From positions 2,542,001 to 2,606,000 of the forward strand of contig NZ_OCSR01000002.1 in NCBI RefSeq assembly GCF_900230185.1: a stretch of 64,000 bases of DNA, given 5' to 3'. Position numbers and translations under genes: made by a program. The notes beneath the pieces were generated by a model that worked only from the letters and a program-made list of their open reading frames with translations, had not been told where the DNA came from and did no database searches. The DNA is from Burkholderia sp. OK233. GTDB taxonomy: Bacteria; Pseudomonadota; Gammaproteobacteria; Burkholderiales; Burkholderiaceae. This document shows, piece after piece, positions 1-9,021 of the stretch. The stretch's first letter is position 1, and every line of letters starts with the position of its first letter.

Positions 1-428
1 TTATCGGCAACCAGATTTTCTGTCCGCTCGAGCGGATTCTGAAGATCGGCGGCTACGACAGGGATCTTCCCGCCTGGCAGGATCTCGAGATGTTCATGCG
101 GCTGGTTCAGTCGCACGGCGCGGCGCTCAGAGCGAAGGACGCGACTTACATCTGCTATGTGGACCCGCGGCGCGACCGCATCTCCGCCAACACCCATTCA
201 CTGCGACGCGCGTTCGATCTGATCTCGAGCAAGCATCTGGACGTGCCGAAGCATCTTCATCACCGTTTGTACATGCAAATCTTCTCGCCGTTTTACGGCA
301 CGCGTCCGACGTTCGAAGACTGGCTCCGGCTGTTCAAATGGCGCGCGTCGCCCGCGCTGTTTCTGAGAATCCTGCGCGCGAGTATCCGCCACAGTGCATT
401 GAACGTGTTGAGTGCGATCCGTGCTTAA
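1..428 (+). CDS. Glycosyltransferase family 2, C-terminal fragment (5' end outside window)
   Basis: The frame is open from base 3 and starts before the window, so only about 141 C-terminal residues are seen. The segment GGYDRDLPAWQDLEMFMRL is the end of a GT2 GT-A domain: in this family the GG-x-D element and the following W/E-D lie near the acceptor site and catalytic base. The remaining residues are a basic helical tail. It is followed 63 bases later by another probable glycosyltransferase on the same strand, and four further polysaccharide genes follow, so it probably adds one sugar of an exopolysaccharide repeat unit at the inner membrane. Donor and acceptor cannot be told from the sequence. 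Confidence 0.75.
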   Translation, partial: IGNQIFCPLERILKIGGYDRDLPAWQDLEMFMRLVQSHGAALRAKDATYICYVDPRRDRISANTHSLRRAFDLISSKHLDVPKHLHHRLYMQIFSPFYGTRPTFEDWLRLFKWRASPALFLRILRASIRHSALNVLSAIRA

Positions 429-491
429 GACCGCGAGAAGCGGTTCGGTCTTTACGGGCGTTGACTTGTCGAACATCGTTGGAGTGACGTG

Positions 492-1463
492 ATGGGCACA
501 GATACGATACAGGGCGCGACAGCAGAGAATGCGGCGCGCTTCAGGGGTTTGGGCTTCATCACGATCGCAATCGGTGCGGATCGATATCTGAAGCAGGCTG
601 AGACCTTATCGTTGTCGTTGCGACGTAACATGCCGGGCGTACCGATTGCGATCGTGTCCGACAGCGAAACGATGCGCGCATACTGCGACGTTCTGATTCC
701 GGTTGATCATTCGATGCCGATCGCGACTGCGCAAAAGCTGCTGCTGGACCGCTATTCGCCATTCGAGGAGACGTTCTTCATCGACTCGGACTGCATAGCA
801 GCGCGTGATTTCGGCGATGAGCTCGACGAGATTCGCTGCTATCCGATCACGCCGATCGTCGATCTGTTGACCCCGATCGACGGCACGGACGAGTATGTCG
901 ACGACTTGCGCGCCGCGCTGACGAAGGTCGGCGGCGAGGCGTTTCCCAAGTTCAATGGCGGCGTCTACTACTTCAGACGTTCGCCGGAAGCGACTGCGGT
1001 GTTTTCGGCGGCGCGCGAGTACTTCAACGATTATCGGCACTATGGCTTAAAAGCATTCGACCGTGGCGGACCGGGCGATGAAACGGTGATCGCGCTCGCG
1101 CTGTCGAAACTCGGCTTCCTGAATCTGTACCGGGACGGCGGACGCCTGATGCGCACGCCGACCGGATTGAAAGGCACACTGAATATCGATCCTATCGTCG
1201 GCTATTGCAGCTTCGAGCGATACGACGGTCTGGTGCACCCCGCGATCTGCCACTTTGCCGGGCCTTATCTGCTGATGCCTGAGTACCGGCTGGCCGCTGC
1301 GTCGTTGCGTAACGGCATGTCGCGCGCTGAGTTGTCTTCCGTGGTGCGGATTCGTGCGACCTTCGGTGCGTGGGCTGCGACGGTCAAGCTGCTGATCAAG
1401 TACCGCATCGATGGTATCAAAAAGCGGTTATTCCGCGCGCTTGCCTTGAAGCAAGGGACCTGA
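492..1463 (+). CDS. Probable GT-A fold glycosyltransferase (nucleotide-diphospho-sugar transferase-like)
   Basis: A 323-residue soluble protein. An N-terminal beta strand (FITIAIGADRYLKQA) is followed by a serine/leucine-rich helix and then FFIDSDCIA, a DxD motif of the kind that binds metal and nucleotide sugar. KFNGGVYYF and the later GGPGDE resemble the acceptor-side motifs of GT8-like hexosyltransferases. ATG 492 is preferred over GTG 489 because the GGAG at 481-484 is then 7 bases away. It lies between a GT2 and a secreted protein in the polysaccharide cluster. The fold is inferred from motifs; substrate is unknown. Confidence 0.6.
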   Translation: MGTDTIQGATAENAARFRGLGFITIAIGADRYLKQAETLSLSLRRNMPGVPIAIVSDSETMRAYCDVLIPVDHSMPIATAQKLLLDRYSPFEETFFIDSDCIAARDFGDELDEIRCYPITPIVDLLTPIDGTDEYVDDLRAALTKVGGEAFPKFNGGVYYFRRSPEATAVFSAAREYFNDYRHYGLKAFDRGGPGDETVIALALSKLGFLNLYRDGGRLMRTPTGLKGTLNIDPIVGYCSFERYDGLVHPAICHFAGPYLLMPEYRLAAASLRNGMSRAELSSVVRIRATFGAWAATVKLLIKYRIDGIKKRLFRALALKQGT

Positions 1464-1494
1464 GCTTGTACGGGTCTTCGACAGGAGCAGTGAC

Positions 1495-2967
1495 GTGAAA
1501 ACGAACATGTTTCGACGGCGGGTAGCGAAGTCGATCGCGATCGCGCCGATGATTGGCGGGTTCGCTTCATTGAGCGGCGTCGCGCATGCACAGCCGCAGC
1601 CAAAATCAGTAGATCTGTTCGAAAAACCTTTCTCGCCGCGCTCATTGTGGAATGCAAGGCCGCTGAATCCCGTGCTTGGAAATACGGCGATCCCCGCAAC
1701 GATTAACCGGGCGTATCTGGAGCATGGACCGTTTTCAAGCCGCGTGTTCGAGGCAACGTCGTCCGATCCGGCTATCAGTATTGCCGGCGCGCAAGACGCT
1801 CACGGGCCGTGGGTGTCCGACGAATTGCGCCATCGCAACGTGGTGATTCCGCACTTTCCTGCGGATACGAAACCAGCGACGGGCACAGATGGTCACTGCG
1901 AAATCCATGATCGTGTGAGCGGATTGATTCACTCGCTCTACGGCATGAAGTACGACGCCAATGCCCGGATGTGGCGTGCCAAAAAGTACGCGGTTGTCCA
2001 GGCGGGCGGCAGCGGTTGGGGCTCGCCCGAAAGACCCGATGGACCGCGCGCGGCGGGCGTATCGACTGCCGGGGGGATGTTGCGCATTCACGAAGCGGAA
2101 TTGTTCGAGCTGTCTCATGCGATAGCCGTGGCCGCCGACGCCAACGTGCTGCGCAGCGGGCCGATGTTTCCCGCGACGCTGGAAGACCGGGACGGCGGCA
2201 TGCGTTACACGGGACCGTTCGCGATGGGCACGTTGCTGATGTTGCCGCGCGATTTCGACGAAGCGAGTTTAGCGTTCCCGCACGCGCGTGCCATTGCGCG
2301 CACGCTGAAGACATTCGGCGCGCGCCTTGTGGATCAGACCGTCGGCACGTTTGCGTTCTACGGCGAGATCGGCAGTGCGTGGTCGCAGTCGCGAAACGGA
2401 ACCGGCGCGTGGAACGGCGGTTGGGAGACGGATTTGACGCGCATACGCGATGCGCTGCGACCGGTGATGTCCGTCGAAGGATGGTTGGACGCGAACGGTG
2501 CGAGATTTGCACCAACAGCATGGTCGGACATGAACCTGCTGTCGATGCGCGGACCGTGGACCTTTGCAAATGGAACCGGCCGGCCCGATTGTGAATTCGA
2601 TACGGCAAGCGGACTGCTCATGCTGCCCGCGTGCGATCAGCCGCTTTTGTGTCGAAAACTTCTTTACCTGAGAGACGACGCATCGCCGGCGGGGTGGTTC
2701 AAATGGCAAGACGCGATGCGTTGGTACACGAACCCGCAAGCGGGAAGCGTCTATCGGATTATCGCGTCCGGTACGGGCGAGTGTGAGGCCTCGTTCGAGA
2801 TCAGGACCGGAGACGGCGCGCAGCGCCTTGGCGCAACGCGGTCTCTCAGACCGAGCGAAACCGACTTGATCTCCATACCGCGCGACGGTGCGCCGCTTTG
2901 CGTCGTTCATGTGCTGAAGCATCCGGGCCCTGCTGCTGCGATACGTCTGGAAGTGCTCAAAGCTTAG
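1495..2967 (+). CDS. Secreted protein of unknown function in exopolysaccharide cluster
   Basis: I do not recognise the family. The 490-residue product begins with a basic n-region (FRRRVAK) and a hydrophobic stretch ending in GVAHAQ, a typical signal peptidase I site, so it should be periplasmic or secreted. The mature part starts with Pro-, Trp- and Arg-rich sequence (PFSPRSLWNARP) and is Gly/Trp/Tyr rich, as is common in beta-rich carbohydrate-active proteins. The GTG start has an AGGAG seven bases upstream. Position among glycosyltransferases suggests a role in polymer modification, cleavage or export, but no catalytic motif can be named. Confidence 0.6.
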   Translation: MKTNMFRRRVAKSIAIAPMIGGFASLSGVAHAQPQPKSVDLFEKPFSPRSLWNARPLNPVLGNTAIPATINRAYLEHGPFSSRVFEATSSDPAISIAGAQDAHGPWVSDELRHRNVVIPHFPADTKPATGTDGHCEIHDRVSGLIHSLYGMKYDANARMWRAKKYAVVQAGGSGWGSPERPDGPRAAGVSTAGGMLRIHEAELFELSHAIAVAADANVLRSGPMFPATLEDRDGGMRYTGPFAMGTLLMLPRDFDEASLAFPHARAIARTLKTFGARLVDQTVGTFAFYGEIGSAWSQSRNGTGAWNGGWETDLTRIRDALRPVMSVEGWLDANGARFAPTAWSDMNLLSMRGPWTFANGTGRPDCEFDTASGLLMLPACDQPLLCRKLLYLRDDASPAGWFKWQDAMRWYTNPQAGSVYRIIASGTGECEASFEIRTGDGAQRLGATRSLRPSETDLISIPRDGAPLCVVHVLKHPGPAAAIRLEVLKA

Positions 2968-3012
2968 TGGAAGTCGACGTTGTATCTGAAGGTGAGAGGG
3001 CGGGGAATAAGA

Positions 3013-4239
3013 ATGAAAGTTGCATACGTGGTCAATCAATACCCTAAGGTCAGCCATAGTTTTATCCGGCGGGAAATCCTTGCACTGGAGAGTCATGGCG
3101 TGCAGGTGTGCCGCTATGCGATACGCGGATGGACCGAGAATGTGGTGGACCCGACCGATATCGCCGAGCGCAACCTGACCGAATACCTGCTTCGCGGTGG
3201 ACTGCTGCCGCCGCTGTTTGCCGTGCTCTATCAGCTGGTTGCCAATACGGGGCGCTTCTTTCGGGCACTGGGTCATGCGTTGGGAATGGTGCGAAAAAGC
3301 GATCGCAGTTTTGCACTGCACGTCATCACCCTAGCCGAAGCATGTCTTCTCGCGCGTCTGATGAAAGGTCGCGGCATCACGCATATGCATGCGCATTTCG
3401 GCACTAATTCGACCGAGGTGGCGATGCATGCGTCGACGCTGTCGGGCATTCCGTATAGTTTTACGGTCCACGGTCCCGACGAGTTCGACAAGCCCGAATT
3501 CATCAAGCTCAGCAAGAAGGTGCGACACGCGAAATTCGTCATTGCAATCAGCGATTTCTGCGCGAGTCAGATCTATCGATGGTGCGCGTATGAGGACTGG
3601 CAGAAAGTGGTGATCGTCCGATGCGGGATCGACGCGTCGTTCGGTGCGACCGGCTATGTGACGCCCGCGCATCCCAGGCGGCTCGTGTGTGTCGGCCGTC
3701 TTGCGGCGCAGAAAGGTCACATGTTGCTGGTGAGAGCGCTGGCAAATGTTATCGACGATATTCCCGACCTGGAACTGATGCTGATCGGCGATGGCGAAAT
3801 GCGCGTGGAAATCGAGGCACTGATTCGCAACGAAGGGATCGAGCATGCCGTGCAAATTACGGGCTGGAAGGACACCGAGGGCGTCCGCGACGCATTGATC
3901 GCAGGGCGTGGCCTGGTGCTGGGCAGTTTTGCCGAAGGCTTGCCGATCGTGATCATGGAGGCCATGTCTCTCGGGCGGGCCGTGATTGCCGCGGATATCG
4001 CTGCGATTCCCGAACTCGTGCAGACCGATAAAACCGGCTGGCTGTACTCGCCCGGCTCGGTCGAGTCGCTGTCTGGCGCGATTCGCCAATGCATCGCCGC
4101 GCATGAAGACACGCATTCGGAAATGGGCGATCGCGGGCGGCGCCTGATCAAGGAGCGCCACGATCAGGCGCGGGAGGCGGGACTGTTGGCGCAGCTTTTT
4201 GCGGGGCAGTTGGAGCCGTCGAACCTGAGGGGGTGGTGA
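3013..4239 (+). CDS. Glycosyltransferase family 4 (GT-B)
   Basis: A 408-residue protein. The N-terminal domain opens with MKVAYVVNQYPKVSHSFIRRE, the exopolysaccharide GT4 pattern in which P-x-x-S-x-S-F-x-x-x-E marks the first strand and helix. THMHAHFGT and FTVHGPDEFD follow. The C-terminal domain has VGRLAAQKG, then the donor-binding EGLPIVIMEAMSLGRAVIA, equivalent to the E-x7-E motif of retaining GT-B enzymes. ATG 3013 is chosen over an upstream TTG because the family starts at MKVAYV. The stop overlaps the next gene's ATG by one base (TGATG), indicating translational coupling. Likely a cytoplasmic step of repeat-unit assembly. Confidence 0.85.
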   Translation: MKVAYVVNQYPKVSHSFIRREILALESHGVQVCRYAIRGWTENVVDPTDIAERNLTEYLLRGGLLPPLFAVLYQLVANTGRFFRALGHALGMVRKSDRSFALHVITLAEACLLARLMKGRGITHMHAHFGTNSTEVAMHASTLSGIPYSFTVHGPDEFDKPEFIKLSKKVRHAKFVIAISDFCASQIYRWCAYEDWQKVVIVRCGIDASFGATGYVTPAHPRRLVCVGRLAAQKGHMLLVRALANVIDDIPDLELMLIGDGEMRVEIEALIRNEGIEHAVQITGWKDTEGVRDALIAGRGLVLGSFAEGLPIVIMEAMSLGRAVIAADIAAIPELVQTDKTGWLYSPGSVESLSGAIRQCIAAHEDTHSEMGDRGRRLIKERHDQAREAGLLAQLFAGQLEPSNLRGW

Positions 4240-5426
4240 TGAGCGAGACTGCGAACGCAATCTTGACGATTGCCGTTCTGATCGTGTTGGTTCCTTCGGC
4301 GACGCTGTTCGTTCAGGTGATCGTGGCGACATTCAAGCGGCGATCGTCCTGTGTGGACGAATTCGCAACGCGGCCGCGCATCGCGGTCGTCGTGCCTGCG
4401 CACAACGAAACGAAGATGCTGGTGCAGTTGCTGGCCACAATATTGCCGCAATTGCGCATGCAGGATCGCGTGGTCGTAGTCGCAGACAACTGCACCGACG
4501 ACACTGCTGACGTCGGCATGAAAGCGGGTGCGGAAGTACTCGTTCGCGACGATGCGCAGCGCAGAGGCAAGGGCTTCGCGCTGGACTACGGCGTTGCGCA
4601 TCTCGCGCAGTCCGGCGCGCCCGATGTCGTGATCTTCATCGACGCCGATTGCGAAGTCGCACCGGGCGCAATCGGCAAGCTGGCGAAGCTTGCCCATGCG
4701 ACTATGCGCCCGGTTCAAGCGCGCTATGCATTGAACGCACCTCCATCCGCAAGTCTTGGCGCGCGTGTATCGGCGTTTGCGGTGCGGTTGAAAAATCACG
4801 TTCGACCGCTCGGCAATCTTGGACTCGCCGCACCTTGTTCGCTGAATGGCAGCGGAATGGCATTTCCATGGCCAGTGCTCTCCGGTGTTCAACTCGCAAC
4901 GTCGAACATCGTGGAAGACCTCGCGCTTGGGATCGATCTGACACTGGCCGGACGGCCGCCGCTCTATTGTCCCGAGGCGCTTGTGACCAGCCCGCTTCCG
5001 TCTTCGGACACAGGACACCAGGTGCAACGAAAGCGCTGGGAGCAGGGACATCTGAGCACGATTGCGCAAATGCTTCCGCGTTTGCTGCTATTGGCGATTA
5101 TGCGTCGCTCGTGGATATGTCTGGCGACGGCACTCGATCTCTTCGTGGTGCCGCTGACCTTGCTGGTGTTTGCGCAGATAGCGTGCTTCGCCGTCGGTGC
5201 GTGTTTTCATGCGTTGGGCGGCAGCGTGACCCCTGTGTTGATTCAATGCGCGTCGCTGTGTTTGACGGTGAGTGCGATCGTCATGGCATGGTGGACGAGC
5301 GGTCGCGACCTGCTTGCCGGATCGGACGTGTTATATATCCCGATGTATATGCTGCGCAAGGTGCCGATGTATGTCAGTCTGATCGTCGGTCGTCGGGTGG
5401 GCTGGGTTCGTAGCGATCGGGAGTGA
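4239..5426 (+). CDS. Membrane glycosyltransferase family 2
   Basis: A 395-residue protein. There is one N-terminal membrane helix, then a GT2 domain: VVVPAHNET, the nucleotide-binding VVADNCTDDTA, and FIDADCEVAPG (DxD). QVQRKRWEQGH is the Q-x-x-R-W motif of processive or membrane-linked GT2 enzymes. Three hydrophobic segments close the protein. The ATG overlaps the upstream stop by one base, so it is co-translated with the GT4 gene. Q-x-x-R-W plus terminal helices are usual in polysaccharide synthases and in enzymes that extend lipid-linked oligosaccharides. The exact linkage is unknown. Confidence 0.85.
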   Translation: MSETANAILTIAVLIVLVPSATLFVQVIVATFKRRSSCVDEFATRPRIAVVVPAHNETKMLVQLLATILPQLRMQDRVVVVADNCTDDTADVGMKAGAEVLVRDDAQRRGKGFALDYGVAHLAQSGAPDVVIFIDADCEVAPGAIGKLAKLAHATMRPVQARYALNAPPSASLGARVSAFAVRLKNHVRPLGNLGLAAPCSLNGSGMAFPWPVLSGVQLATSNIVEDLALGIDLTLAGRPPLYCPEALVTSPLPSSDTGHQVQRKRWEQGHLSTIAQMLPRLLLLAIMRRSWICLATALDLFVVPLTLLVFAQIACFAVGACFHALGGSVTPVLIQCASLCLTVSAIVMAWWTSGRDLLAGSDVLYIPMYMLRKVPMYVSLIVGRRVGWVRSDRE

Positions 5427-5475
5427 TTTTGCGCCGTGTCTGATTCGCAGACCCGGCGGACTCGCCAACCGACAA

Positions 5476-6231
5476 CTACCGTTCCATGCGAGCGGAAATC
5501 GCAATCTGCGTCGCATGCGCGACGAAGCTCACGCCGCCCAGCAGATACCGGCGCCACAGTCGCTTAGGTTCGAGAATCACGCGGAACAGCCATTCCAGTT
5601 TCAGCTCACGCCACACGCGCGGCGCGCGCGGAAAACGTCCCGCCATGAAGTCGAGGATCGCGCCGCCGTTGAGAATCACGCAAGGCTTGGCGATGCGCTC
5701 GGCCAGCAACGCAGCGACACCTTCCTGTTTGGGCATGCCCATGCCCAATACCACCAGATCCACATCGAGCCCTTCGAGACGTTCGACATACGCTTGCGGA
5801 TCCTGAAACCCGTCCATCGTTGCGACGACACGTGCGCCCTGGCGGCCGAAGGCTTCAGCGGCTTGCGACAGATACGGCTCGGCGGTGCCGAACAGCGCAA
5901 TCGAACGGCCCTCAAAAGCGCGAACGATTTGCGGAATCAAGTCGGTGCCGTTCATGTTGCCGCGCGGATCGATACCAAGCATACGCAAAAGAATGGAGAC
6001 GCCGATACCGTCGCGGAAAATCAGATCCGATCGCGACAACGTTTCAGAAAACGCGCGATTGTTTTTAGCGAGCATCACAGCGTGCGCATTCACCCACGAA
6101 ACAATAATGGGGTGCTCTGCAACGCTTTGCGTGGTGTTGATCATGTCGAAGACATGGTCTTCGTTGTCGAGCAGATTGGTGTGGCTGAGCAGATCGCGAG
6201 TATTTCTGAATGGTAGTACGTTGCTTGTCAT
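5476..6231 (-). CDS. WecG/TagA/CpsF family glycosyltransferase
   Basis: A 251-residue protein covering the whole family domain: NAHAVMLAKNN, FRDGIGVSILLRMLG, the Rossmann-like ALFGTAEPYLSQAAE, VVLGMGMPKQE, and the C-terminal NGGAILDFMAG followed by the RAPRVWRELKLEWLFR signature. Members transfer N-acetylmannosamine or a related sugar onto undecaprenyl-PP-GlcNAc-type lipid carriers at the inner membrane face. The start at 6231 gives the normal family N-terminus; upstream in-frame sequence looks non-coding. It is convergent with the GT2 gene 49 bases away and closes the first block of the polysaccharide cluster. Confidence 0.9.
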   Translation of the reverse strand: MTSNVLPFRNTRDLLSHTNLLDNEDHVFDMINTTQSVAEHPIIVSWVNAHAVMLAKNNRAFSETLSRSDLIFRDGIGVSILLRMLGIDPRGNMNGTDLIPQIVRAFEGRSIALFGTAEPYLSQAAEAFGRQGARVVATMDGFQDPQAYVERLEGLDVDLVVLGMGMPKQEGVAALLAERIAKPCVILNGGAILDFMAGRFPRAPRVWRELKLEWLFRVILEPKRLWRRYLLGGVSFVAHATQIAISARMER

Positions 6232-6651
6232 AGTCGGTTTCGCGTATAGGTTGGCGGTCAAGTCCGACGTGCGTCCGTCTTGTGTTGGCACGACTTGAGT
6301 AGGCCGGCTATCCACGGCGTCAAAACGTCAAGGCGTGACGAAGCGAGACGAGTGATTCGTCTGAAAGGCGGTGTGTCGGACGTAGCGTCTTGCTTAGGCG
6401 ATCAGCGTGCTATGACGGGCGCTTTCGGATGAGTGCTGTTGTTTGGGCCCGTTGCGTGTATCGACGTAGATGTGTCATTTCTCTTTCCCCGGTGATTCAT
6501 GTTGTCATTCGGACTGCTAGTGCTCACGAGGCGGATTGCGCGCCCGGTTTGGTCGTTTGATGTTCTTTATCGCTTTACTTTTTTGCTTGTACGTCTAAAA
6601 CAAAAGCCGTTTAAAGCGTTCAATCCTTGAACACATGCTGGACTGCTTGCG
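6232..6651. other. Intergenic region, no gene recognised
   Basis: About 420 bases between the CpsF-type gene and the Ser/Thr-rich secreted protein gene, both on the minus strand. No convincing reading frame is present. It is less GC-rich than the neighbouring genes around 6540-6630 and must contain the promoter of the CpsF-type gene. A TGGCACGACTTGAGT string at about 6291 looks like a sigma-54 element but lacks the GC at the right spacing. Confidence 0.5.
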
Positions 6652-7344
6652 TCAATAAACGGGATACGGATCGGCTTTCCATACCGGCGCATAGATCGCC
6701 GAAGCGGCGTCCGTGGCGCTGTATTGGCCGCCCGGATAGATGCCCGGTGCAGCCGCGTCGATGTTTTCCGGCGAGCGACTCTTGCTGCCGGTCGTGCGTG
6801 CGTTCGCCCTGGGTGACGAGGTCGTGGTCATATACGAACCGGTGTCCGTGTCAGACTGACCCATGTAGTCGCTAGAAGCCGGATCGGTTACTGAGCGGCT
6901 TTTGCTCCGGACCGCATGCGAAGCAAACGTACCGGTGCTGCCTTTAAAGCTGGAGTCGAGCGCGCTGCGCGAGGTCGCGCTCGTAGATCGTCGTGATGTG
7001 CTGCCCTGATGTGGGCCTGCCGACGCAAATTTGGAAGACGGCGACAGGCTCGACTGACGAGGCATCAACGCGGTGTAGTCGCTCCCGGTGTCGGACGTGT
7101 CGTCGCTGTACGTCCCATATGTGGCAGCGTACGAACCATTATCGGTAGACGACGAGCTCCAATCGGTTTGTGCGTGTGCGGTTCCCGCGTTACAAAGCAC
7201 GATCAGGAGCCACGCTGCGCGTGAAGGCCTTAGCGTGGGAATGTGACGCTGAGAGTCGGATGGTGTTGACAGGTAATTGGATCGACGCATATCGGCACGC
7301 TTCAATGATTGCGGGAAACGGGATATGCGCTCGAGTCGAGCCAT
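6652..7344 (-). CDS. Secreted Ser/Thr-rich low-complexity protein
   Basis: A 230-residue protein. A hydrophobic stretch (AAWLLIVLCNAGTAHAQ) ends in a good signal peptidase I site near residue 58, so the n-region is unusually long if ATG 7344 is right. ATG 7290 is an alternative; neither has a strong ribosome-binding site. The mature part is very rich in Ser, Thr, Asp, Gly and Tyr and should be disordered. The C-terminus (YAPVWKADPYPVY) is more ordered in composition. No family recognised. It sits inside the polysaccharide cluster and has a sigma-54 promoter, suggesting a matrix or surface protein made with the polymer. Confidence 0.6.
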   Translation of the reverse strand: MARLERISRFPQSLKRADMRRSNYLSTPSDSQRHIPTLRPSRAAWLLIVLCNAGTAHAQTDWSSSSTDNGSYAATYGTYSDDTSDTGSDYTALMPRQSSLSPSSKFASAGPHQGSTSRRSTSATSRSALDSSFKGSTGTFASHAVRSKSRSVTDPASSDYMGQSDTDTGSYMTTTSSPRANARTTGSKSRSPENIDAAAPGIYPGGQYSATDAASAIYAPVWKADPYPVY

Positions 7345-7406
7345 AGACAGCTAGTTCGATCGCCAGATTGGCAAGGACTCCCCGTCGTCCCTTTGTCACT
7401 GATAAA

Positions 7407-7422
7407 AGCAGGTTGCGTGCCA
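7407..7422 (-). promoter_or_regulatory. Predicted sigma-54 promoter for Ser/Thr-rich protein gene
   Basis: On the minus strand the sequence is TGGCACGCAACCTGCT: GG, ten bases, GC, with a full TGGCACG -24 element and CTGCT at -12. It lies about 50-60 bases before ATG 7344. Consensus is TGGCACG-N4-TTGCW. Confidence 0.7.
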
Positions 7423-7545
7423 TATCGCTTAATCGGGACAACAACGGCCGTTCTTAAGCGTCGAGGACTCGGCTAAGTGCTTTTGGTGTTTGTCGATACA
7501 GAATTGGACACGCGGAAGAACCATCCGCAGTGTCTAAAGTAGGGG

Positions 7546-7576
7546 GTGTTACGGGGGACGTGTTACTACGTTACGG
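7546..7576. promoter_or_regulatory. Triple GTTAC repeat, candidate activator site
   Basis: Three copies of GTTAC, two of them as GTGTTAC, lie 125-155 bases upstream of the sigma-54 promoter at 7407-7422. That is the usual place for an enhancer site of a sigma-54 activator. Direct repeats of this kind are seen; binding is inference. Confidence 0.35.
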
Positions 7577-7609
7577 ATAAAGGGAACATCCTTTAGCATC
7601 CGCGACGCG

Positions 7610-8881
7610 TCATGCAGGAGTCGAGGTTGAGTGAAACCGGTCTCTTGCGACTGGATGGTTCACGCCTTTCGCCTTGCAGACCAGGCGCAAATGGTCGAGC
7701 AACCCGGACGCCTCCACCGAAGAATTGAAGCGCCTAACCACAGTCTCCCGGGCGGCAAGCGTGATAGCCGGCAAATCGAACTGCCCGCGACTGATCGCTT
7801 CGATGACCTTGGCCAATGCCTCGACATCGCGCTCGTCGACGAGGAACCCGGTTTGCCGATCGTCAATCAGTTCGGGAATGCCGCTATGCCTTGACGAGAT
7901 GACGAGCAAGCCGGCCGCCATTGCTTCGATCAACGCGACGGGTATGCCTTCCATGTCACCGGTGCTGGATGTGACGGACGGCAACAGGAATGCGTTCGCG
8001 TGACGCAACCGGCGTGCGACTTCCGCGTGCGCCTGTTTGCCGAGAAACTGCACGCGCTCCTCTACATTCAACGTTGCCACAAGCTGTCGAAGCGGCTCGA
8101 GCAATTCGCCGCCGCCGATGATGGTCAACTTCACGGGCGCGTCGATCATTGCCACCGCGCGAATCGCGTATTCGATTCCTTTCTTCTCCGTCAGCCGTCC
8201 CACGGCGAGCAGTTCGAACTGGCGGTTAGGTGGAACCGGGGGGGCGTAGTCGAATCGATCGACGTCGATGCCCATGCGCACGACGTGAATTTTCCGGTGA
8301 TCGCAACCCCATCCGCGGAGCCGCTCTGCCCAGAAGTCACTGACGGGCATGAACAAATCGCCCGACTCGAACAACCTGCGATAGTGCGGAGCGTAGCGTT
8401 CCACGACCTCGGTAATGCTGACGTCGTAGCCGTGAAAGACGGTCCCTAAAGCGCCTTCGATCAAGCCCGCCTGGCGAAGATACTGTGCCGCGACGCCGGT
8501 CGGGCCGAAGTGCGCGACGATCGCGTCATATCGACGGGCAGGGCCTTGATAGAACAGTTGTGCGATCTGCTTCGCGTGAGACACGAGTCCATGGCGAGTT
8601 GCCGCGATCGCCGCGCGCAAGGCTTTACGCCCGCGCGACGACAGCATCGCAACGACCGGGAACGCCAGGAGGGTTGCGAGCTTCATGGCGCGGGCTACGC
8701 CGTCAGGCTGGACCGCGTGGACGGAAAACTCCGTTGCGATCGTCCTTAGGACATCCTGATCGCCTTGGCGGAGCGTTAACACTTCGACGTCGGCACCCGC
8801 GTGCTTCAACGCATTCGCTTGCTCAATGACGAAGGTTTCGGAGAGGGTGGGAAATTGGGCAGCTACGATCAGGATACGCAT
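7610..8881 (-). CDS. Glycosyltransferase family 4 (GT-B)
   Basis: A 423-residue protein. It starts MRILIVAAQFPTLSETFVIEQ, the same N-terminal pattern as the GT4 at 3013. It continues with IVAHFGPTGVAAQYL and VFHGYDVS. The C-terminal domain has AVGRLTEKKGIEYAIRA, then SSTGDMEGIPVALIEAMAAG carrying the E-x7-E donor motif, and HSGIPELI. ATG 8881 matches the family start; the longer frame to 9037 includes no conserved sequence. It has a sigma-54 promoter about 70 bases upstream and likely adds one sugar of the same exopolysaccharide. Donor unknown. Confidence 0.85.
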   Translation of the reverse strand: MRILIVAAQFPTLSETFVIEQANALKHAGADVEVLTLRQGDQDVLRTIATEFSVHAVQPDGVARAMKLATLLAFPVVAMLSSRGRKALRAAIAATRHGLVSHAKQIAQLFYQGPARRYDAIVAHFGPTGVAAQYLRQAGLIEGALGTVFHGYDVSITEVVERYAPHYRRLFESGDLFMPVSDFWAERLRGWGCDHRKIHVVRMGIDVDRFDYAPPVPPNRQFELLAVGRLTEKKGIEYAIRAVAMIDAPVKLTIIGGGELLEPLRQLVATLNVEERVQFLGKQAHAEVARRLRHANAFLLPSVTSSTGDMEGIPVALIEAMAAGLLVISSRHSGIPELIDDRQTGFLVDERDVEALAKVIEAISRGQFDLPAITLAARETVVRRFNSSVEASGLLDHLRLVCKAKGVNHPVARDRFHSTSTPA

Positions 8882-8952
8882 GTCGGGGGCGGCCGGATTG
8901 GCTCGACGCTCGTGTGGAGAAGTGACGCGAACGATTTCGCGCACTGTTCTTG

Positions 8953-8968
8953 AGCAATAGTCATGCCA
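8953..8968 (-). promoter_or_regulatory. Predicted sigma-54 promoter for GT4 gene
   Basis: Minus-strand sequence TGGCATGACTATTGCT: GG-N10-GC with TTGCT at -12 and one mismatch (TGGCAT) in the -24 element. Predicted start of transcription is about 60 bases before ATG 8881. Confidence 0.65.
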
Positions 8969-9021
8969 ATCGGTAGGACCTGTTTTCGTAATGCGTGCTC
9001 CGATCCCGCGCGTTAAGCCCT

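Noticed and set aside
6291..6306. TGGCACGACTTGAGTA as a sigma-54 promoter
   Set aside because: The -24 part fits but there is no GC ten bases after GG, and on this strand no gene follows.
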